A stretch of 64,000 nt of DNA, taken from G963666935 sp963666935 (GTDB lineage: Bacteria; Bacillota; Clostridia; Christensenellales; CAG-138). The notes beneath the pieces are model-generated. The model was not told the origin of the DNA. It did not search any database and saw only the letters and a program-made list of their open reading frames with translations. The position numbers and the translations under genes were made by a program. This document shows positions 16,964 through 26,134 of this stretch, piece after piece. The stretch spans positions 1,488,001 through 1,552,000 of the forward strand of contig OY762936.1 of NCBI GenBank assembly GCA_963666935.1, read 5' to 3'. Position 1 is the stretch's first letter. The number at the start of each line of letters is the position of its first letter.

Positions 16964-18106
16964 ATGCCTGGCATTTACTTGCATATCCCTTTTTGCGTCA
17001 GAAAATGCGGCTACTGCGACTTTGTTTCGTTGGAGGATAGGAGCTGCATGGAGGCCTATGCCGAGGCGCTGAAGCGGGAAATCAAACTCTGTTTGAAAAA
17101 ATACCCATATAGGCGGTACGATACTGTGTTCATTGGCGGAGGCACACCCACGGTGATGCCCTCCGCCCTTTTGTGTGGCATCTTATCGGAAGTAAAAGAC
17201 TGTTTTGACATTGCGCCTATGGCAGAAATTACCATGGAAGCAAATCCTGGCACCATTGATAAAGAAAAGCTTTGGGCTTGCCGGGAAGCCGGCGTCAACC
17301 GTATTTCCCTTGGCGTACAGAGCCTTGACGATGGGATATTGAAAAAAATTGGTCGCATCCACAGCCAAAAAGAAGCTCTCGCCGCCATTTCGCTTGCGCG
17401 AGATGCCGGGTTTTTGAATATCGGGGCGGATTTAATGTATGGCTTGCCGGGCCAGAACGCCGCCGCCTATTTGCGCGCCGTTGAGGGGGTCGCGGCGGCA
17501 GGGGTGACCCATGTTTCCGCATATTCCCTGATTCTGGAAGACGGCACTCCAATGCACGCGGCTGTAAAGGCCGGACTTTTGACGCTGCCAGACGAGGACG
17601 AGATATGGGAGATGGAAGAGCGGGGAACCCACAGGTTGGGCAAACTGGGCTATGAGCGGTACGAGATTTCGAATTATGCAAAAGGAAGGCTTTATTGTGC
17701 ACACAACGTGAATTACTGGGATAACGGGGAATACTTAGGGTTGGGACTGAATTCCCATTCCGCCATGCGGATTGCGGGAGCATGGACTCGGTGGAACAAT
17801 ACAAGTGAGCTGCAGAGATATATGGATTATCTCCAGAACGGGCGACAGCCCGTGGAAGAGTGCGCCCCCATCAATAAAAAAGAGGAAATGTTCGAAAGCG
17901 TGATGTTGGGACTTCGAAAGATAGAAGGGATCTCGATGGAGGGCTTTTCTCACCGATTTGGCATTGAAATTCAGGACGCATATGCGGGCGCAATCGAGAC
18001 GCTGACGGACAAAGGATGGCTTACTGTGCTGGAAGGGCGCTTGCGATTAACTGTCGACGGGCTGGATATGCTAAACCGCGCGCTGCTTTACTTTTTGGAC
18101 GCATAA
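16964..18106 (+). CDS. hemW: heme chaperone HemW (HemN-like radical SAM)
   Basis: 380 residues. The N-terminal radical SAM motif is IPFCVRKCGYCDF (Cys11, Cys15, Cys18) for a [4Fe-4S] cluster; GGGTPTVM and EANPGTID belong to the SAM-binding barrel; HNVNYWDNGEYLGLG is the conserved HNxxYW region of HemW. The protein lacks the N-terminal extension of true coproporphyrinogen dehydrogenase HemN, which favours a heme-trafficking chaperone. GAGGGG precedes the ATG. It lies between lepA and hrcA as in many Firmicutes. Confidence 0.93.
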   Translation: MPGIYLHIPFCVRKCGYCDFVSLEDRSCMEAYAEALKREIKLCLKKYPYRRYDTVFIGGGTPTVMPSALLCGILSEVKDCFDIAPMAEITMEANPGTIDKEKLWACREAGVNRISLGVQSLDDGILKKIGRIHSQKEALAAISLARDAGFLNIGADLMYGLPGQNAAAYLRAVEGVAAAGVTHVSAYSLILEDGTPMHAAVKAGLLTLPDEDEIWEMEERGTHRLGKLGYERYEISNYAKGRLYCAHNVNYWDNGEYLGLGLNSHSAMRIAGAWTRWNNTSELQRYMDYLQNGRQPVEECAPINKKEEMFESVMLGLRKIEGISMEGFSHRFGIEIQDAYAGAIETLTDKGWLTVLEGRLRLTVDGLDMLNRALLYFLDA

Positions 18107-18161
18107 CAAATTTATCAAGCTGATGTTTCCGTTTTGTCACATTATTGTGCGCCTTTTTTGC

Positions 18162-18190
18162 TTGACAATGATTTGGTAGGATGCTATTTT
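18162..18190 (+). promoter_or_regulatory. sigma-A promoter of the hrcA-grpE-dnaK-dnaJ operon
   Basis: TTGACA (18162-18167) and TATTTT (18185-18190) with a 17-base spacer, directly upstream of the CIRCE operator. Confidence 0.85.
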
Positions 18191-18201
18191 ATTCCTGTTG
18201 A

Positions 18202-18228
18202 TTAGCACTCTGTTTTCATGAGTGCTAA
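18202..18228 (+). promoter_or_regulatory. CIRCE operator (HrcA binding site)
   Basis: A perfect inverted repeat TTAGCACTC-N9-GAGTGCTAA with arms at 18202-18210 and 18220-18228. This is the standard HrcA operator. It lies ~12 bases after the -10 box and 21 bases before hrcA, so HrcA represses its own operon until heat or misfolded protein occupies GroEL. Confidence 0.98.
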
Positions 18229-18249
18229 CGGCGGAAAGGGGGAATTGAC

Positions 18250-19290
18250 GTGGAACTGGATATGCGCAAAATGCGCATTCTACAGGCAATCATTGATGAT
18301 TACATCCTTACGGCTACGCCTGTAGGTTCCAGAGTTATTTCCCTGAACCCGGAAATCGCCCTTTCTTCTGCCACCATCCGCAACGTGATGTCGGAGCTGG
18401 AAGGCATGGGGTATTTGGAGCAGCCGCACACGTCTGCCGGAAGAATTCCATCGGAAAAGGCATACAGGTTTTATGTCAACCGCATTATGCACCGTGCCAT
18501 GCTGACCGAAGCGGAGAAGCAGTTCATTCGAACCTGCTATTCCACCACCCTCGATAAAGTGGACGAGGTTATAAAGCAGACTGCTTGGGCAATTTCCAGC
18601 ATGACGCGCTACACGTCTATGGTGCTGGCACCCCAGCTCTCCGCCGTAAAGCTAAAGCGCATTCAACTGGTGCCTGTTGCGGAGGAAAAGGCATTGGCGG
18701 TTATCGTGACCGATGCCGGTATCGCCCGAGATGCTATGATCCGCATCCCACGGGATATGGATTCGCTGCATCTTGAGCAGGTTTCTCATACTCTCACAGA
18801 GCGGTTGAAGAATCATCGGCTGGATGAAATCAACGCCTTGCTCATTCCCGAAATGTACGAGGAACTCAAAGAACATCGGGACTTTTTGAATCAGATGCTG
18901 GAATCGGTTAAGCGGAGCATCGACAAAGGCCCGGCGGCCGTGGAACTCTCCGGTACTACCAATATTCTGAACTATCCAGAATACAGCGATATGGAAAAGG
19001 CGCGCAATTTTCTTGCGGCCGTGGAATCCAAAGATGTGCTCTATAAGCTGCTGACGGAGGCAACCGATTTGGAATTCTCTGTCCGAATTGGCGGAGAAAA
19101 CGAAACGGGCAATATGAAAGGGTGCAGCGTGGTCACGGCGACGTACCGGGTTGGAGAGCAGCCGTTGGGGTCTCTGGGCGTGATCGGCCCCATCCGCATG
19201 AACTACGCGAGAGTTCTTGCGATTCTGGGTCATATGGGCAAGAGCCTGAGCGAAGTGCTCACCACAATGTATGAAGAGGAGCGGAAGTAA
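18250..19290 (+). CDS. hrcA: heat-inducible transcription repressor HrcA
   Basis: 346 residues from the GTG at 18250, which follows AAAGGGGG and yields the family start MELDMRKMRILQAIIDDYI. The N-terminal winged helix shows TPVGSRVIS and SSATIRNVMSELEGMGYLEQPHTSAGR-type conservation. The rest is the GAF-like dimerisation/insertion region, ending in the LGVIGPIRMNYARVLAIL block. It binds CIRCE just upstream and so controls itself and the three chaperone genes that follow. Confidence 0.96.
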   Translation: MELDMRKMRILQAIIDDYILTATPVGSRVISLNPEIALSSATIRNVMSELEGMGYLEQPHTSAGRIPSEKAYRFYVNRIMHRAMLTEAEKQFIRTCYSTTLDKVDEVIKQTAWAISSMTRYTSMVLAPQLSAVKLKRIQLVPVAEEKALAVIVTDAGIARDAMIRIPRDMDSLHLEQVSHTLTERLKNHRLDEINALLIPEMYEELKEHRDFLNQMLESVKRSIDKGPAAVELSGTTNILNYPEYSDMEKARNFLAAVESKDVLYKLLTEATDLEFSVRIGGENETGNMKGCSVVTATYRVGEQPLGSLGVIGPIRMNYARVLAILGHMGKSLSEVLTTMYEEERK

Positions 19291-19291
19291 A

Positions 19292-19882
19292 TTGACTAAA
19301 AAGAAAGAGTTTGACGACATCAAAAAAGGTGATACGCAGAAGGAACCCACCGTCGATCCGGCGCCTGGGGTGCCGGAGATGGAATCGGATAATGAATTGC
19401 CACAGACCATTAGCCTTTCAAAAGAGGAATTTGAAAAGGTTAAGGAGCGCCTTGACCAGCTTCAGACTGAAAGGGACAATACCATAGCCGTTGCGCAGAG
19501 GGTACAGGCGGATTTCGATAATTTCCGCAGACGCAATGCTTGCATCTATGCGGATAGCGTAGAGGAGGGCGCGCGAAGCGTCATCAAGGAGCTGTTGCCA
19601 GTGCTAGACAATCTCGACAGAGCGCTGCAGAGCGCAGATGGAATCGATGAAAACTGGCTGGGCGGCATTCGGATGGTAGAGCGTCAGTTTGTTGAGTCTC
19701 TCCACAAGTGTGGACTTTCGGAAATCCCCACGGACGGTGTGTTTGATCCCGAGCTTCACAACGCAGTGATGCAAGAGGAGGCAGAGGGCAAGGATTCGGG
19801 AACCATCCTTGAGGTTCTGCAAAAGGGGTATTCAGTAAAAAATCGCATTATTCGCCATAGTATGGTGAAGGTTGCGAAATAA
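19292..19882 (+). CDS. grpE: nucleotide exchange factor GrpE
   Basis: 196 residues if read from the TTG at 19292, which follows the hrcA stop and has GAGGAG 11 bases upstream; an ATG at 19271 inside hrcA has no ribosome site, so I prefer TTG. A disordered acidic N-terminus of ~40 residues is followed by the long coiled coil (EEFEKVKERLDQLQTERDN, RVQADFDNFRRR) and the C-terminal beta domain with GVSEIPT-like GLSEIPTDG, FDPELHNAVM and VLQKGYSVKNRIIRHSMVKV. GrpE releases ADP from DnaK and acts as a thermosensor. Confidence 0.95.
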   Translation: MTKKKEFDDIKKGDTQKEPTVDPAPGVPEMESDNELPQTISLSKEEFEKVKERLDQLQTERDNTIAVAQRVQADFDNFRRRNACIYADSVEEGARSVIKELLPVLDNLDRALQSADGIDENWLGGIRMVERQFVESLHKCGLSEIPTDGVFDPELHNAVMQEEAEGKDSGTILEVLQKGYSVKNRIIRHSMVKVAK

Positions 19883-19916
19883 TATAATTAATCAGTCATA
19901 TAGGAGGATATAGATT

Positions 19917-21770
19917 ATGGCAAAGATCATTGGTATTGACCTTGGTACAACGAATTCCTGCGTTGCTGTGCTTGAAGGCGGCGAGCCGGTAGTTATCCCA
20001 AATTCCGAGGGCGCGCGCACAACCCCTTCTGTGGTAGCGTTCAAGGGCAGCGAACGCATTGTGGGCAGCGCTGCGAAGCGGCAGGCAATCACAAACCCCG
20101 ACCGAACTATCAGCTCCATCAAGCGCGAGATGGGTACGGCGTATAAAAAGAATATCGACGGTAAGGAGTACACTCCTCAGGAGATTTCTGCCATGATTCT
20201 ACAGAAGCTTAAGAGCGATGCAGAAGCCTATTTGGGCGAGAAGATCACACAGGCCGTGATTACCGTCCCTGCCTATTTCAGCGACAGCCAGCGGCAGGCC
20301 ACCAAAGACGCCGGCAAGATCGCGGGCTTGGAAGTGCTCCGCATCATCAACGAGCCAACGGCGGCCGCGCTTGCCTACGGCATGGACAAAGAAGTCAACC
20401 AGAAGATTTTGGTGTACGACTTGGGCGGCGGCACGTTCGATGTCTCCATTCTGGAGATCGGCGACGGCGTCTTCGAGGTTCTGGCTACCAACGGCAACAA
20501 CCGTCTGGGCGGCGACGATTTGGATCAGAGGGTTATGGATTATATCGTCAGCGAATTCAAGAAGGACAGTGGCATTGACCTTTCCAAGGATCGCATGGCG
20601 CTTCAGAGGCTAAAGGAAGCGTCTGAAAAAGCGAAGATTGAGCTTTCCAGCATGGTGCAAACCAATATTAACCTGCCCTTTATTACCGCAGACAGCACAG
20701 GTCCTAAGCATCTGGACATCACGCTCACCCGCGCCAAGTTCAACGAACTTACGTCGGACCTTATCGATAAGACCAAGGGCTGCATGCAGATTGCCATGAA
20801 GGATGCCGGGCTTACCAACGCTCAGATTGATAAGGTGATTCTTGTGGGCGGATCCACGCGTATCCCCGCTGTGCAGGAGCTGGTGAAGAACATTACGGGC
20901 AAAGATCCCTTCAAGGGGATCAACCCTGATGAATGCGTGGCCGTTGGCGCAGCAATTCAGGCGGGCGTACTGGGCGGCGAAGTGAAGGATATTCTTTTGC
21001 TGGACGTCACTCCACTTTCTTTGGGTATCGAAACCGTGGGTGGTGTGTTCACCCGGCTGATCGACCGGAATACCACCATACCCGCCAAGAAGAGCCAGAT
21101 ATTCTCTACCGCGGCGGACGGCCAGACCAGCGTTGAGGTACACGTGCTTCAGGGCGAGCGTGAATTTGCGCAGTACAACAAAACGTTGGGTCGCTTCCAG
21201 CTTGCCGGAATTGCGCCGGCTCCCCGCGGCGTGCCACAGGTTGAAGTAACCTTTGACATCGATGCGAACGGCATCGTGCACGTTTCCGCGAAGGATATGG
21301 GCACCGGCAACGAACAGAAAGTTACCATCACCGCCTCTTCCAACCTCAGCGACGACGAAATTAAAAAGGCGGTTCATGATGCGGAACAATTCGCCAACGA
21401 GGATAAGACCCGCAAGGAGGAGGTCGAAAATCGCAACCATGCCGACAGTATGGTATACTCCACGGAAAAGACCCTCAAGGAGCTGGGGGATAAGATTGAC
21501 GCGGCAGATAAAGCCCGAGTGGAAGCGGAAATCGAAAATGTGAAGAACGCTATGGCCGGCACGGACACGTCGGCGATCAAGAGCGCCAGCGAAAAGCTGA
21601 CTGAGGTTTCCTACGAGGTCTTCGGCAAGATTTATCAGCAGACCGCGGAGCAGAATTCGGATGCAGGAGCGGGGTTTGATCCCTCCCAGGCGGCCGACGA
21701 AAACCAAGGTGGCGGCGACGACAACGTGGTCGATGCAGACTATGAAGTTGTAGATGACGATCAAAAATAA
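19917..21770 (+). CDS. dnaK: molecular chaperone DnaK (Hsp70)
   Basis: 617 residues, preceded by AGGAGG. The nucleotide-binding domain has IGIDLGTTNSCVAV, the adenosine loop GGSTRIPAVQ and DLGGGTFDVSIL; the linker DVTPLSLGIETVGG leads into the substrate-binding domain, and the lid ends in an acidic tail VVDADYEVVDDD, the bacterial hallmark. The N-domain lacks the 24-residue insertion of Gram-negative DnaK, as usual in Firmicutes. It works with DnaJ and GrpE from the same operon. A 35-base hairpin separates it from dnaJ. A long open frame on the opposite strand is a codon-bias shadow. Confidence 0.98.
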   Translation: MAKIIGIDLGTTNSCVAVLEGGEPVVIPNSEGARTTPSVVAFKGSERIVGSAAKRQAITNPDRTISSIKREMGTAYKKNIDGKEYTPQEISAMILQKLKSDAEAYLGEKITQAVITVPAYFSDSQRQATKDAGKIAGLEVLRIINEPTAAALAYGMDKEVNQKILVYDLGGGTFDVSILEIGDGVFEVLATNGNNRLGGDDLDQRVMDYIVSEFKKDSGIDLSKDRMALQRLKEASEKAKIELSSMVQTNINLPFITADSTGPKHLDITLTRAKFNELTSDLIDKTKGCMQIAMKDAGLTNAQIDKVILVGGSTRIPAVQELVKNITGKDPFKGINPDECVAVGAAIQAGVLGGEVKDILLLDVTPLSLGIETVGGVFTRLIDRNTTIPAKKSQIFSTAADGQTSVEVHVLQGEREFAQYNKTLGRFQLAGIAPAPRGVPQVEVTFDIDANGIVHVSAKDMGTGNEQKVTITASSNLSDDEIKKAVHDAEQFANEDKTRKEEVENRNHADSMVYSTEKTLKELGDKIDAADKARVEAEIENVKNAMAGTDTSAIKSASEKLTEVSYEVFGKIYQQTAEQNSDAGAGFDPSQAADENQGGGDDNVVDADYEVVDDDQK

Positions 21771-21797
21771 AAAAACATTATTGACAGCTGTCATGTT

Positions 21798-21832
21798 CCG
21801 TACGAGCCAAAGCGACGCTTTGGCTCGTGCGG
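21798..21832 (+). other. stable intercistronic hairpin between dnaK and dnaJ
   Basis: Sixteen bases, CCGTACGAGCCAAAGC, pair with GCTTTGGCTCGTGCGG around a GAC loop (one G-T pair). No T-run follows, and dnaJ begins 29 bases later, so it is unlikely to be a full terminator. A likely role is protection of the dnaK 3' end after processing, giving more DnaK than DnaJ. Confidence 0.7.
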
Positions 21833-21861
21833 AGTAATTGAAGATAAGGAGCGTTGGGGAA

Positions 21862-23010
21862 TTGGCAAAAGCAGATTATTATGAATCGCTAGGGGTGAGC
21901 AAAAACGCATCGGATGCGGAGATCAAGGCTGCGTTCCGCAAGGCAGCGAAGCAGCATCATCCCGACCTCCGTCCCGACGACAAGGAGGCGGAAAAGAAAT
22001 TTAAAGTGATCAACGAAGCATACGAAGTGCTTTCAGATCCCAAGAAAAGGGCACAATATGACCAGTTTGGGCATGCTGCGTTTGATCCTGCCGCCGGGGC
22101 AGGTGGTGCTGGCGGCGGATTTGGCGGGTTCAGCGGTTTTGATGATATTTTCTCCGTCTTTACAGGCGGCGGGTTTGGTGGGTTTGATTTCGGCGGCGGC
22201 AGCCGCAACGGCCCCATGGCGGGCAACGATTTAAGGTACAACCTTTCAATCACCTTCGAAGAGGCGGCGTTTGGAGTAAAAAAGGAAATACTCGTTCCCC
22301 GGGAGGAAGACTGCACAGCATGTGGGGGCAGCGGCGCAAAGCCGGGAACCCAGCCAGTGAAGTGCTCGGTTTGCGGCGGCACGGGACAGGTCCGGGTGCA
22401 GCAGAATACCATGTTCGGCTCTTTTTCCACTGTCCGTACCTGTGACAACTGCAATGGCCGGGGGAAGATCATTCAGGAGCCCTGCCACGAATGTAAGGGG
22501 AGGGGAAGGGTCAATAAGTCCAAGCGCATCGCGGTGAATATTCCCGCGGGAATTGATAACGGGCAGATATTGACCATGCGTGGCGAGGGCGAAGCTGGCC
22601 TCCGTGGCGGCCCAAGCGGAGATCTGTACATTAGCATTGCCGTAAAGCCGCATAAGCTGTTTACGCGTAAGGGCTACGATCTGTACCTTGATATGGATAT
22701 TCCCTTTACCATAGCTGCGCTGGGAGGCGAAATTCAAGTGCCAACCTTGCAGGGAACGCTGAAATACAATGTGCCTGTGGGCACACAGCCGGGTACAACG
22801 TTCAGGCTGCGCGGTCAGGGGATCAAAAAATTGAACACGCAAACCACAGGCGACCTGCTGATCCGGGCAAACGTGGGGATCCCCAAGCATTTGACCGATG
22901 AACAGAGGGAGCTTTTCAAAAAATTGGCCGACTCCTTGGGTGATAAGGTTTCCGAGGCAAAGGCCACCCGGAAGACGATATTCGGCAAAGTGAAAGACGT
23001 ATGGAATTAA
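21862..23010 (+). CDS. dnaJ: chaperone protein DnaJ
   Basis: 382 residues from the TTG at 21862, preceded by AAGGAG and giving the canonical start MAKADYYESLGV; a TTG at 21838 lies before that site. The J domain carries HHPDLRPD (HPD at residues ~33-35), then a Gly/Phe-rich linker, four CxxCxGxG zinc repeats (CTACGGSG, CSVCGGTG, CDNCNGRG, CHECKGRG) and the C-terminal substrate-binding domain. It delivers unfolded clients to DnaK and stimulates its ATPase. An intrinsic terminator follows. Confidence 0.96.
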   Translation: MAKADYYESLGVSKNASDAEIKAAFRKAAKQHHPDLRPDDKEAEKKFKVINEAYEVLSDPKKRAQYDQFGHAAFDPAAGAGGAGGGFGGFSGFDDIFSVFTGGGFGGFDFGGGSRNGPMAGNDLRYNLSITFEEAAFGVKKEILVPREEDCTACGGSGAKPGTQPVKCSVCGGTGQVRVQQNTMFGSFSTVRTCDNCNGRGKIIQEPCHECKGRGRVNKSKRIAVNIPAGIDNGQILTMRGEGEAGLRGGPSGDLYISIAVKPHKLFTRKGYDLYLDMDIPFTIAALGGEIQVPTLQGTLKYNVPVGTQPGTTFRLRGQGIKKLNTQTTGDLLIRANVGIPKHLTDEQRELFKKLADSLGDKVSEAKATRKTIFGKVKDVWN

Positions 23011-23017
23011 CGGGCAA

Positions 23018-23041
23018 AAAAGCGCCGACCGGCGCTTTTTT
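23018..23041 (+). terminator. terminator of the hrcA-dnaJ operon
   Basis: AGCGCC (23021-23026) and GGCGCT (23031-23036) form a stem, extended by A-T pairs, with a run of six T at 23036-23041. Confidence 0.9.
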
Positions 23042-23042
23042 G

Positions 23043-23071
23043 TTGCTCAAAGGGTTAAAATGTAATATATT
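23043..23071 (+). promoter_or_regulatory. promoter of the prmA-rsmE-mtaB operon
   Basis: TTGCTC (23043-23048) and TATATT (23066-23071), 17 bases apart, start immediately after the dnaJ terminator and 37 bases before prmA. Confidence 0.55.
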
Positions 23072-23107
23072 GATAAGGTCAAACTGATAGGGAATGGGAA
23101 TGTGCAA

Positions 23108-24088
23108 ATGAAGTGGATTGAAATCACGGTTTTTACAACGGATCAGGGGCTGGATGCCGTCTGCGCCCGGCTGGATATGCTGGGTATCGCCCAGACAGTG
23201 GTGGAGCAGAGCCGGGAGAGCATTGAGGCCTTTTTGAAAGATACTGCAAAATACTGGGACTATGCGGATTTGGATGAACTGGTCTCAGGGAATTGTCCCT
23301 GCGTAAAGGCTTATGTGGCGGATGTGGCGGAAAACAAGGGAATCGTGGAGGCTGTTGCGCAATCTTTTGCGAAACTGAAGCAGGAGGACGTAGGGATTGA
23401 CCTAGGATCACTGCTGGTGGTGACGCGCATGACCGATGATGAAGATTGGGCAAACAATTGGAAGCTCTATTATAAGCCGCTGAAAATTGGGGACAAGCTT
23501 CTGATCCGGCCATCCTGGGAGGAAGCAGAGCCGGATGGACGCATCGTGCTGTCGCTAGATCCCGGTATGGCCTTTGGCACAGGTTCCCACCATACGACCC
23601 GCATGTGTCTAGAGCTTCTGGAGCGGGCTGTGAGGCCCGGGATCAAGGCGATGGACCTTGGCTGTGGCAGTGGGATTCTCTCCATTGCTGCCCTGCTGCT
23701 GGGTGCCAGAGAGGCCGTGGGTGTGGATATCGACCCCATTGCCGAAAAGATCGTTTGTGAAAACGCGGCCATGAACGGAATCGGCACGGACCGCTACCGG
23801 GTTTTGATCGGGAACTTGCTGGAGGATGCTCAATTGGTGGAAGAGATCTGCAAAAGCCGATATGAGGTCGTCACTGCGAATATCGTGGCCTCCGTGATCG
23901 TGGAGCTGTGCAAAACAGTTCAAAGGCTCATTGCGCCGGGCGGCAGGTTCATCGCCTCCGGCATCATCCGTAACCGGCTGGACGACGTTTTGACGGCGCT
24001 TGGGGCGCACGGGTTCACGGTTTTCGAAGTCCGCTATGCGGAAGACTGGTGCGCCGTACTGGCAGAACCCAGGGGAACGTGCCTATGA
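23108..24088 (+). CDS. prmA: ribosomal protein L11 methyltransferase
   Basis: 326 residues from the ATG at 23108, matching the family start MKWIEITVFT; a GTG six bases earlier is an alternative. The N-terminal L11-recognition domain is followed by the SAM-binding domain: LDPGMAFGTGSHHTT, MDLGCGSGILSIAALLLGA, GVDIDPIA and the NIVASVIVEL segment. It trimethylates L11 on lysines and the N-terminus. It lies between dnaJ and rsmE as in B. subtilis. Confidence 0.95.
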   Translation: MKWIEITVFTTDQGLDAVCARLDMLGIAQTVVEQSRESIEAFLKDTAKYWDYADLDELVSGNCPCVKAYVADVAENKGIVEAVAQSFAKLKQEDVGIDLGSLLVVTRMTDDEDWANNWKLYYKPLKIGDKLLIRPSWEEAEPDGRIVLSLDPGMAFGTGSHHTTRMCLELLERAVRPGIKAMDLGCGSGILSIAALLLGAREAVGVDIDPIAEKIVCENAAMNGIGTDRYRVLIGNLLEDAQLVEEICKSRYEVVTANIVASVIVELCKTVQRLIAPGGRFIASGIIRNRLDDVLTALGAHGFTVFEVRYAEDWCAVLAEPRGTCL

Positions 24089-24810
24089 ACCGGTTTTTTG
24101 CGGACGCAGAAAATATTAGCGGCGGCGAGGCTCGCATTGGCGGCGAGGATGTGCGTCACATCTCGAAGGTTTTGCGGCTTTCTCCGGGAGATCCCATTGC
24201 AATTTGCGACGGAGAAGGCCATGAGTATGCCGCTCGGATTGTGCGCATCGAAAAAGATGTGGTCATTGCTTCCCTTGAAGAAAAAATCACCTGTACATCC
24301 GAGCCGCGCTGCAAAGTCACCCTCTTTCAATGCCTGCCAAAGGCCGGCAAAATGGAACTGATCATCCAAAAGTGCGTTGAGCTTGGCATTTATAGCGTAA
24401 AGCCCGTGGCTTCGGAGCGCTGTGTCGTGCGGATCAACGAACGTGAATGGGAACAAAAGAAGAAGCGCTATCAGCGGGTAGCTTACGAGGCGGCCAAGCA
24501 GTCAAGAAGGGGAATCATCCCAGAAATCGGCCAACTGACCGATTTCTGCAAAGCCGACTTTTCTCCGTATGATCTCGTGTTGGTTGCTTATGAGGAAGAG
24601 CGCGGGTGTACGCTGAAAAGTGCGCTGCATGGCGCTGCGCCAAAAGAGATTGCGCTGGTGATTGGGCCGGAAGGCGGTCTTGATGCCGCCGAGGTCGAAT
24701 GCCTGAAAAATATAGGCTGCGTGTGCGTTTCGCTGGGAGAAAGGATTCTCCGTACGGAAACGGCAGGGATGGCCGCGCTGGCTATGATCCTGTATGAGCT
24801 TGAAGGATAA
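24085..24810 (+). CDS. rsmE: 16S rRNA m3U1498 methyltransferase RsmE
   Basis: 241 residues. Start ATG at 24085 overlaps the prmA stop (ATGA), so translation is coupled. An N-terminal PUA-like domain (NRFFADAENISGGEA) is followed by the SPOUT knot: LVIGPEGGLDAAEV, GCVCVSLGERILRTETAGMAAL. These are the signature strands of the RsmE family, which methylates U1498 of 16S rRNA. It is second of the prmA-rsmE-mtaB set. Confidence 0.94.
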   Translation: MNRFFADAENISGGEARIGGEDVRHISKVLRLSPGDPIAICDGEGHEYAARIVRIEKDVVIASLEEKITCTSEPRCKVTLFQCLPKAGKMELIIQKCVELGIYSVKPVASERCVVRINEREWEQKKKRYQRVAYEAAKQSRRGIIPEIGQLTDFCKADFSPYDLVLVAYEEERGCTLKSALHGAAPKEIALVIGPEGGLDAAEVECLKNIGCVCVSLGERILRTETAGMAALAMILYELEG

Positions 24811-24817
24811 CGAAGGA

Positions 24818-26122
24818 ATGAAAGCGGCGTTTTACACTCTTGGGTGCAAAGTAAATCAATACGATACCCAGGCGATGCGGGAACTGTTTGAGGACGCGGG
24901 ATATCAGATCGTGGCTTTTGACCAGCTTGCGGATGTCTACGTGATCAATACTTGCACCGTCACCCAGATGGGGGATAAAAAATCCCGGCAAATGGTCTCC
25001 CGCGCCCATGCGCAAAATCCGACCGGAAAGATCATCGTCGCAGGCTGTTATTCTCAGCGCGTGCCGGAAGAGGTTCGTATGCTTCCCGGGGTCAATCTGG
25101 TGGTTGGCACCGGGGACCGCGGAAATATCGTAGCCCTGGCGAAGTCCATTGAACCGGATGCTTACGGCGTGAACCACGTGCACGACGTACGGAAGGAAGC
25201 AGTTTTTGAGCCCATCGCAACTTCCCGAGAAGGACGCACCCGGGCGCACCTAAAAATTCAAGATGGCTGTAACCGATATTGTGCGTATTGTATTATTCCA
25301 TATACCCGGGGGCCGCTGCGCTCACGACCGCTTGGCGATGTGCAGGCGCAGATGAAACGCCTTGCGCAAAACGGATATTGCGAAATCGTGCTTACAGGAA
25401 TACATCTGATGTCCTACGGCGTGGATTTTGCGGACGGTACAACCCTTTTAGATGCAATCGCGCAGGCGGAAGGGGTTGATGGAATTCAACGCATCCGTCT
25501 GGGGTCGCTGGAGCCGGAGCCCCAGCTGCTTTCCGAACGTTTTATATGGGCCCTGCGGGACAATTCCCGCATTTGCCGCCAGTTTCATCTTTCCCTTCAA
25601 AGCGGAAGCAAGGCAGTGCTTGCGCGCATGAACCGGCGCTATACCCCAGAAGAATACGCGCTGTGCTTGAAAAATCTAAGGTCGGCAATCCCCGGCTGCG
25701 CCGTTACCACAGACATCATCGTGGGGTTCCCCGGGGAAACGGAAGAAGAGTTTTCGGAAACCATGGATTTTGCTCGTCGCATGGAATTCTCAAGAATTCA
25801 CGTATTCCCGTATTCTAAAAGGGCGGGAACCGCCGCCTACGGCATGCCCGTTCAGGTTCCAAGGAAAGTAAAGGTCGAACGGGCGGCAAGGCTGATTGCG
25901 TTGGGGGAAGAATTGGAGCGGGCGTATATGTGCTCCATGCTTGGCTCGGTGCAATCCGTGTTGTTTGAAGAGGAAGCGGACGGTAAAATTCAGGGGTATA
26001 CAGATACCTATGTGCATGTGCGCGCAAATGGTTTTCTTGTGGATTTGGCGGGGAAGGTATGTAATGTCAAAATCACCGGAATGTGCGAAACGCATCTTTC
26101 GGGTGAAGTGATAAATGAATAG
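24818..26122 (+). CDS. mtaB: tRNA-t(6)A37 methylthiotransferase MtaB
   Basis: 434 residues from the ATG at 24818, with GAAGGA eight bases upstream; an ATG at 24794 inside rsmE has no such site. The UPF0004 domain begins FYTLGCKVNQYDTQ and includes NTCTVT and AGCYSQ for one cluster; the radical SAM triad is CNRYCAYCIIP; a TRAM-like domain closes the protein. It adds a methylthio group to t6A37 of tRNAs reading ANN codons. The neighbours prmA and rsmE are also translation-modification genes. Confidence 0.94.
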   Translation: MKAAFYTLGCKVNQYDTQAMRELFEDAGYQIVAFDQLADVYVINTCTVTQMGDKKSRQMVSRAHAQNPTGKIIVAGCYSQRVPEEVRMLPGVNLVVGTGDRGNIVALAKSIEPDAYGVNHVHDVRKEAVFEPIATSREGRTRAHLKIQDGCNRYCAYCIIPYTRGPLRSRPLGDVQAQMKRLAQNGYCEIVLTGIHLMSYGVDFADGTTLLDAIAQAEGVDGIQRIRLGSLEPEPQLLSERFIWALRDNSRICRQFHLSLQSGSKAVLARMNRRYTPEEYALCLKNLRSAIPGCAVTTDIIVGFPGETEEEFSETMDFARRMEFSRIHVFPYSKRAGTAAYGMPVQVPRKVKVERAARLIALGEELERAYMCSMLGSVQSVLFEEEADGKIQGYTDTYVHVRANGFLVDLAGKVCNVKITGMCETHLSGEVINE

Positions 26123-26134
26123 GAGGAATTAAGT

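Noticed and set aside
20610..21794. 394-residue open frame on the minus strand of dnaK
   Set aside because: dnaK is certain on the + strand; a long antisense frame is a known codon-bias shadow of dnaK, and there is no ribosome site or recognisable family.
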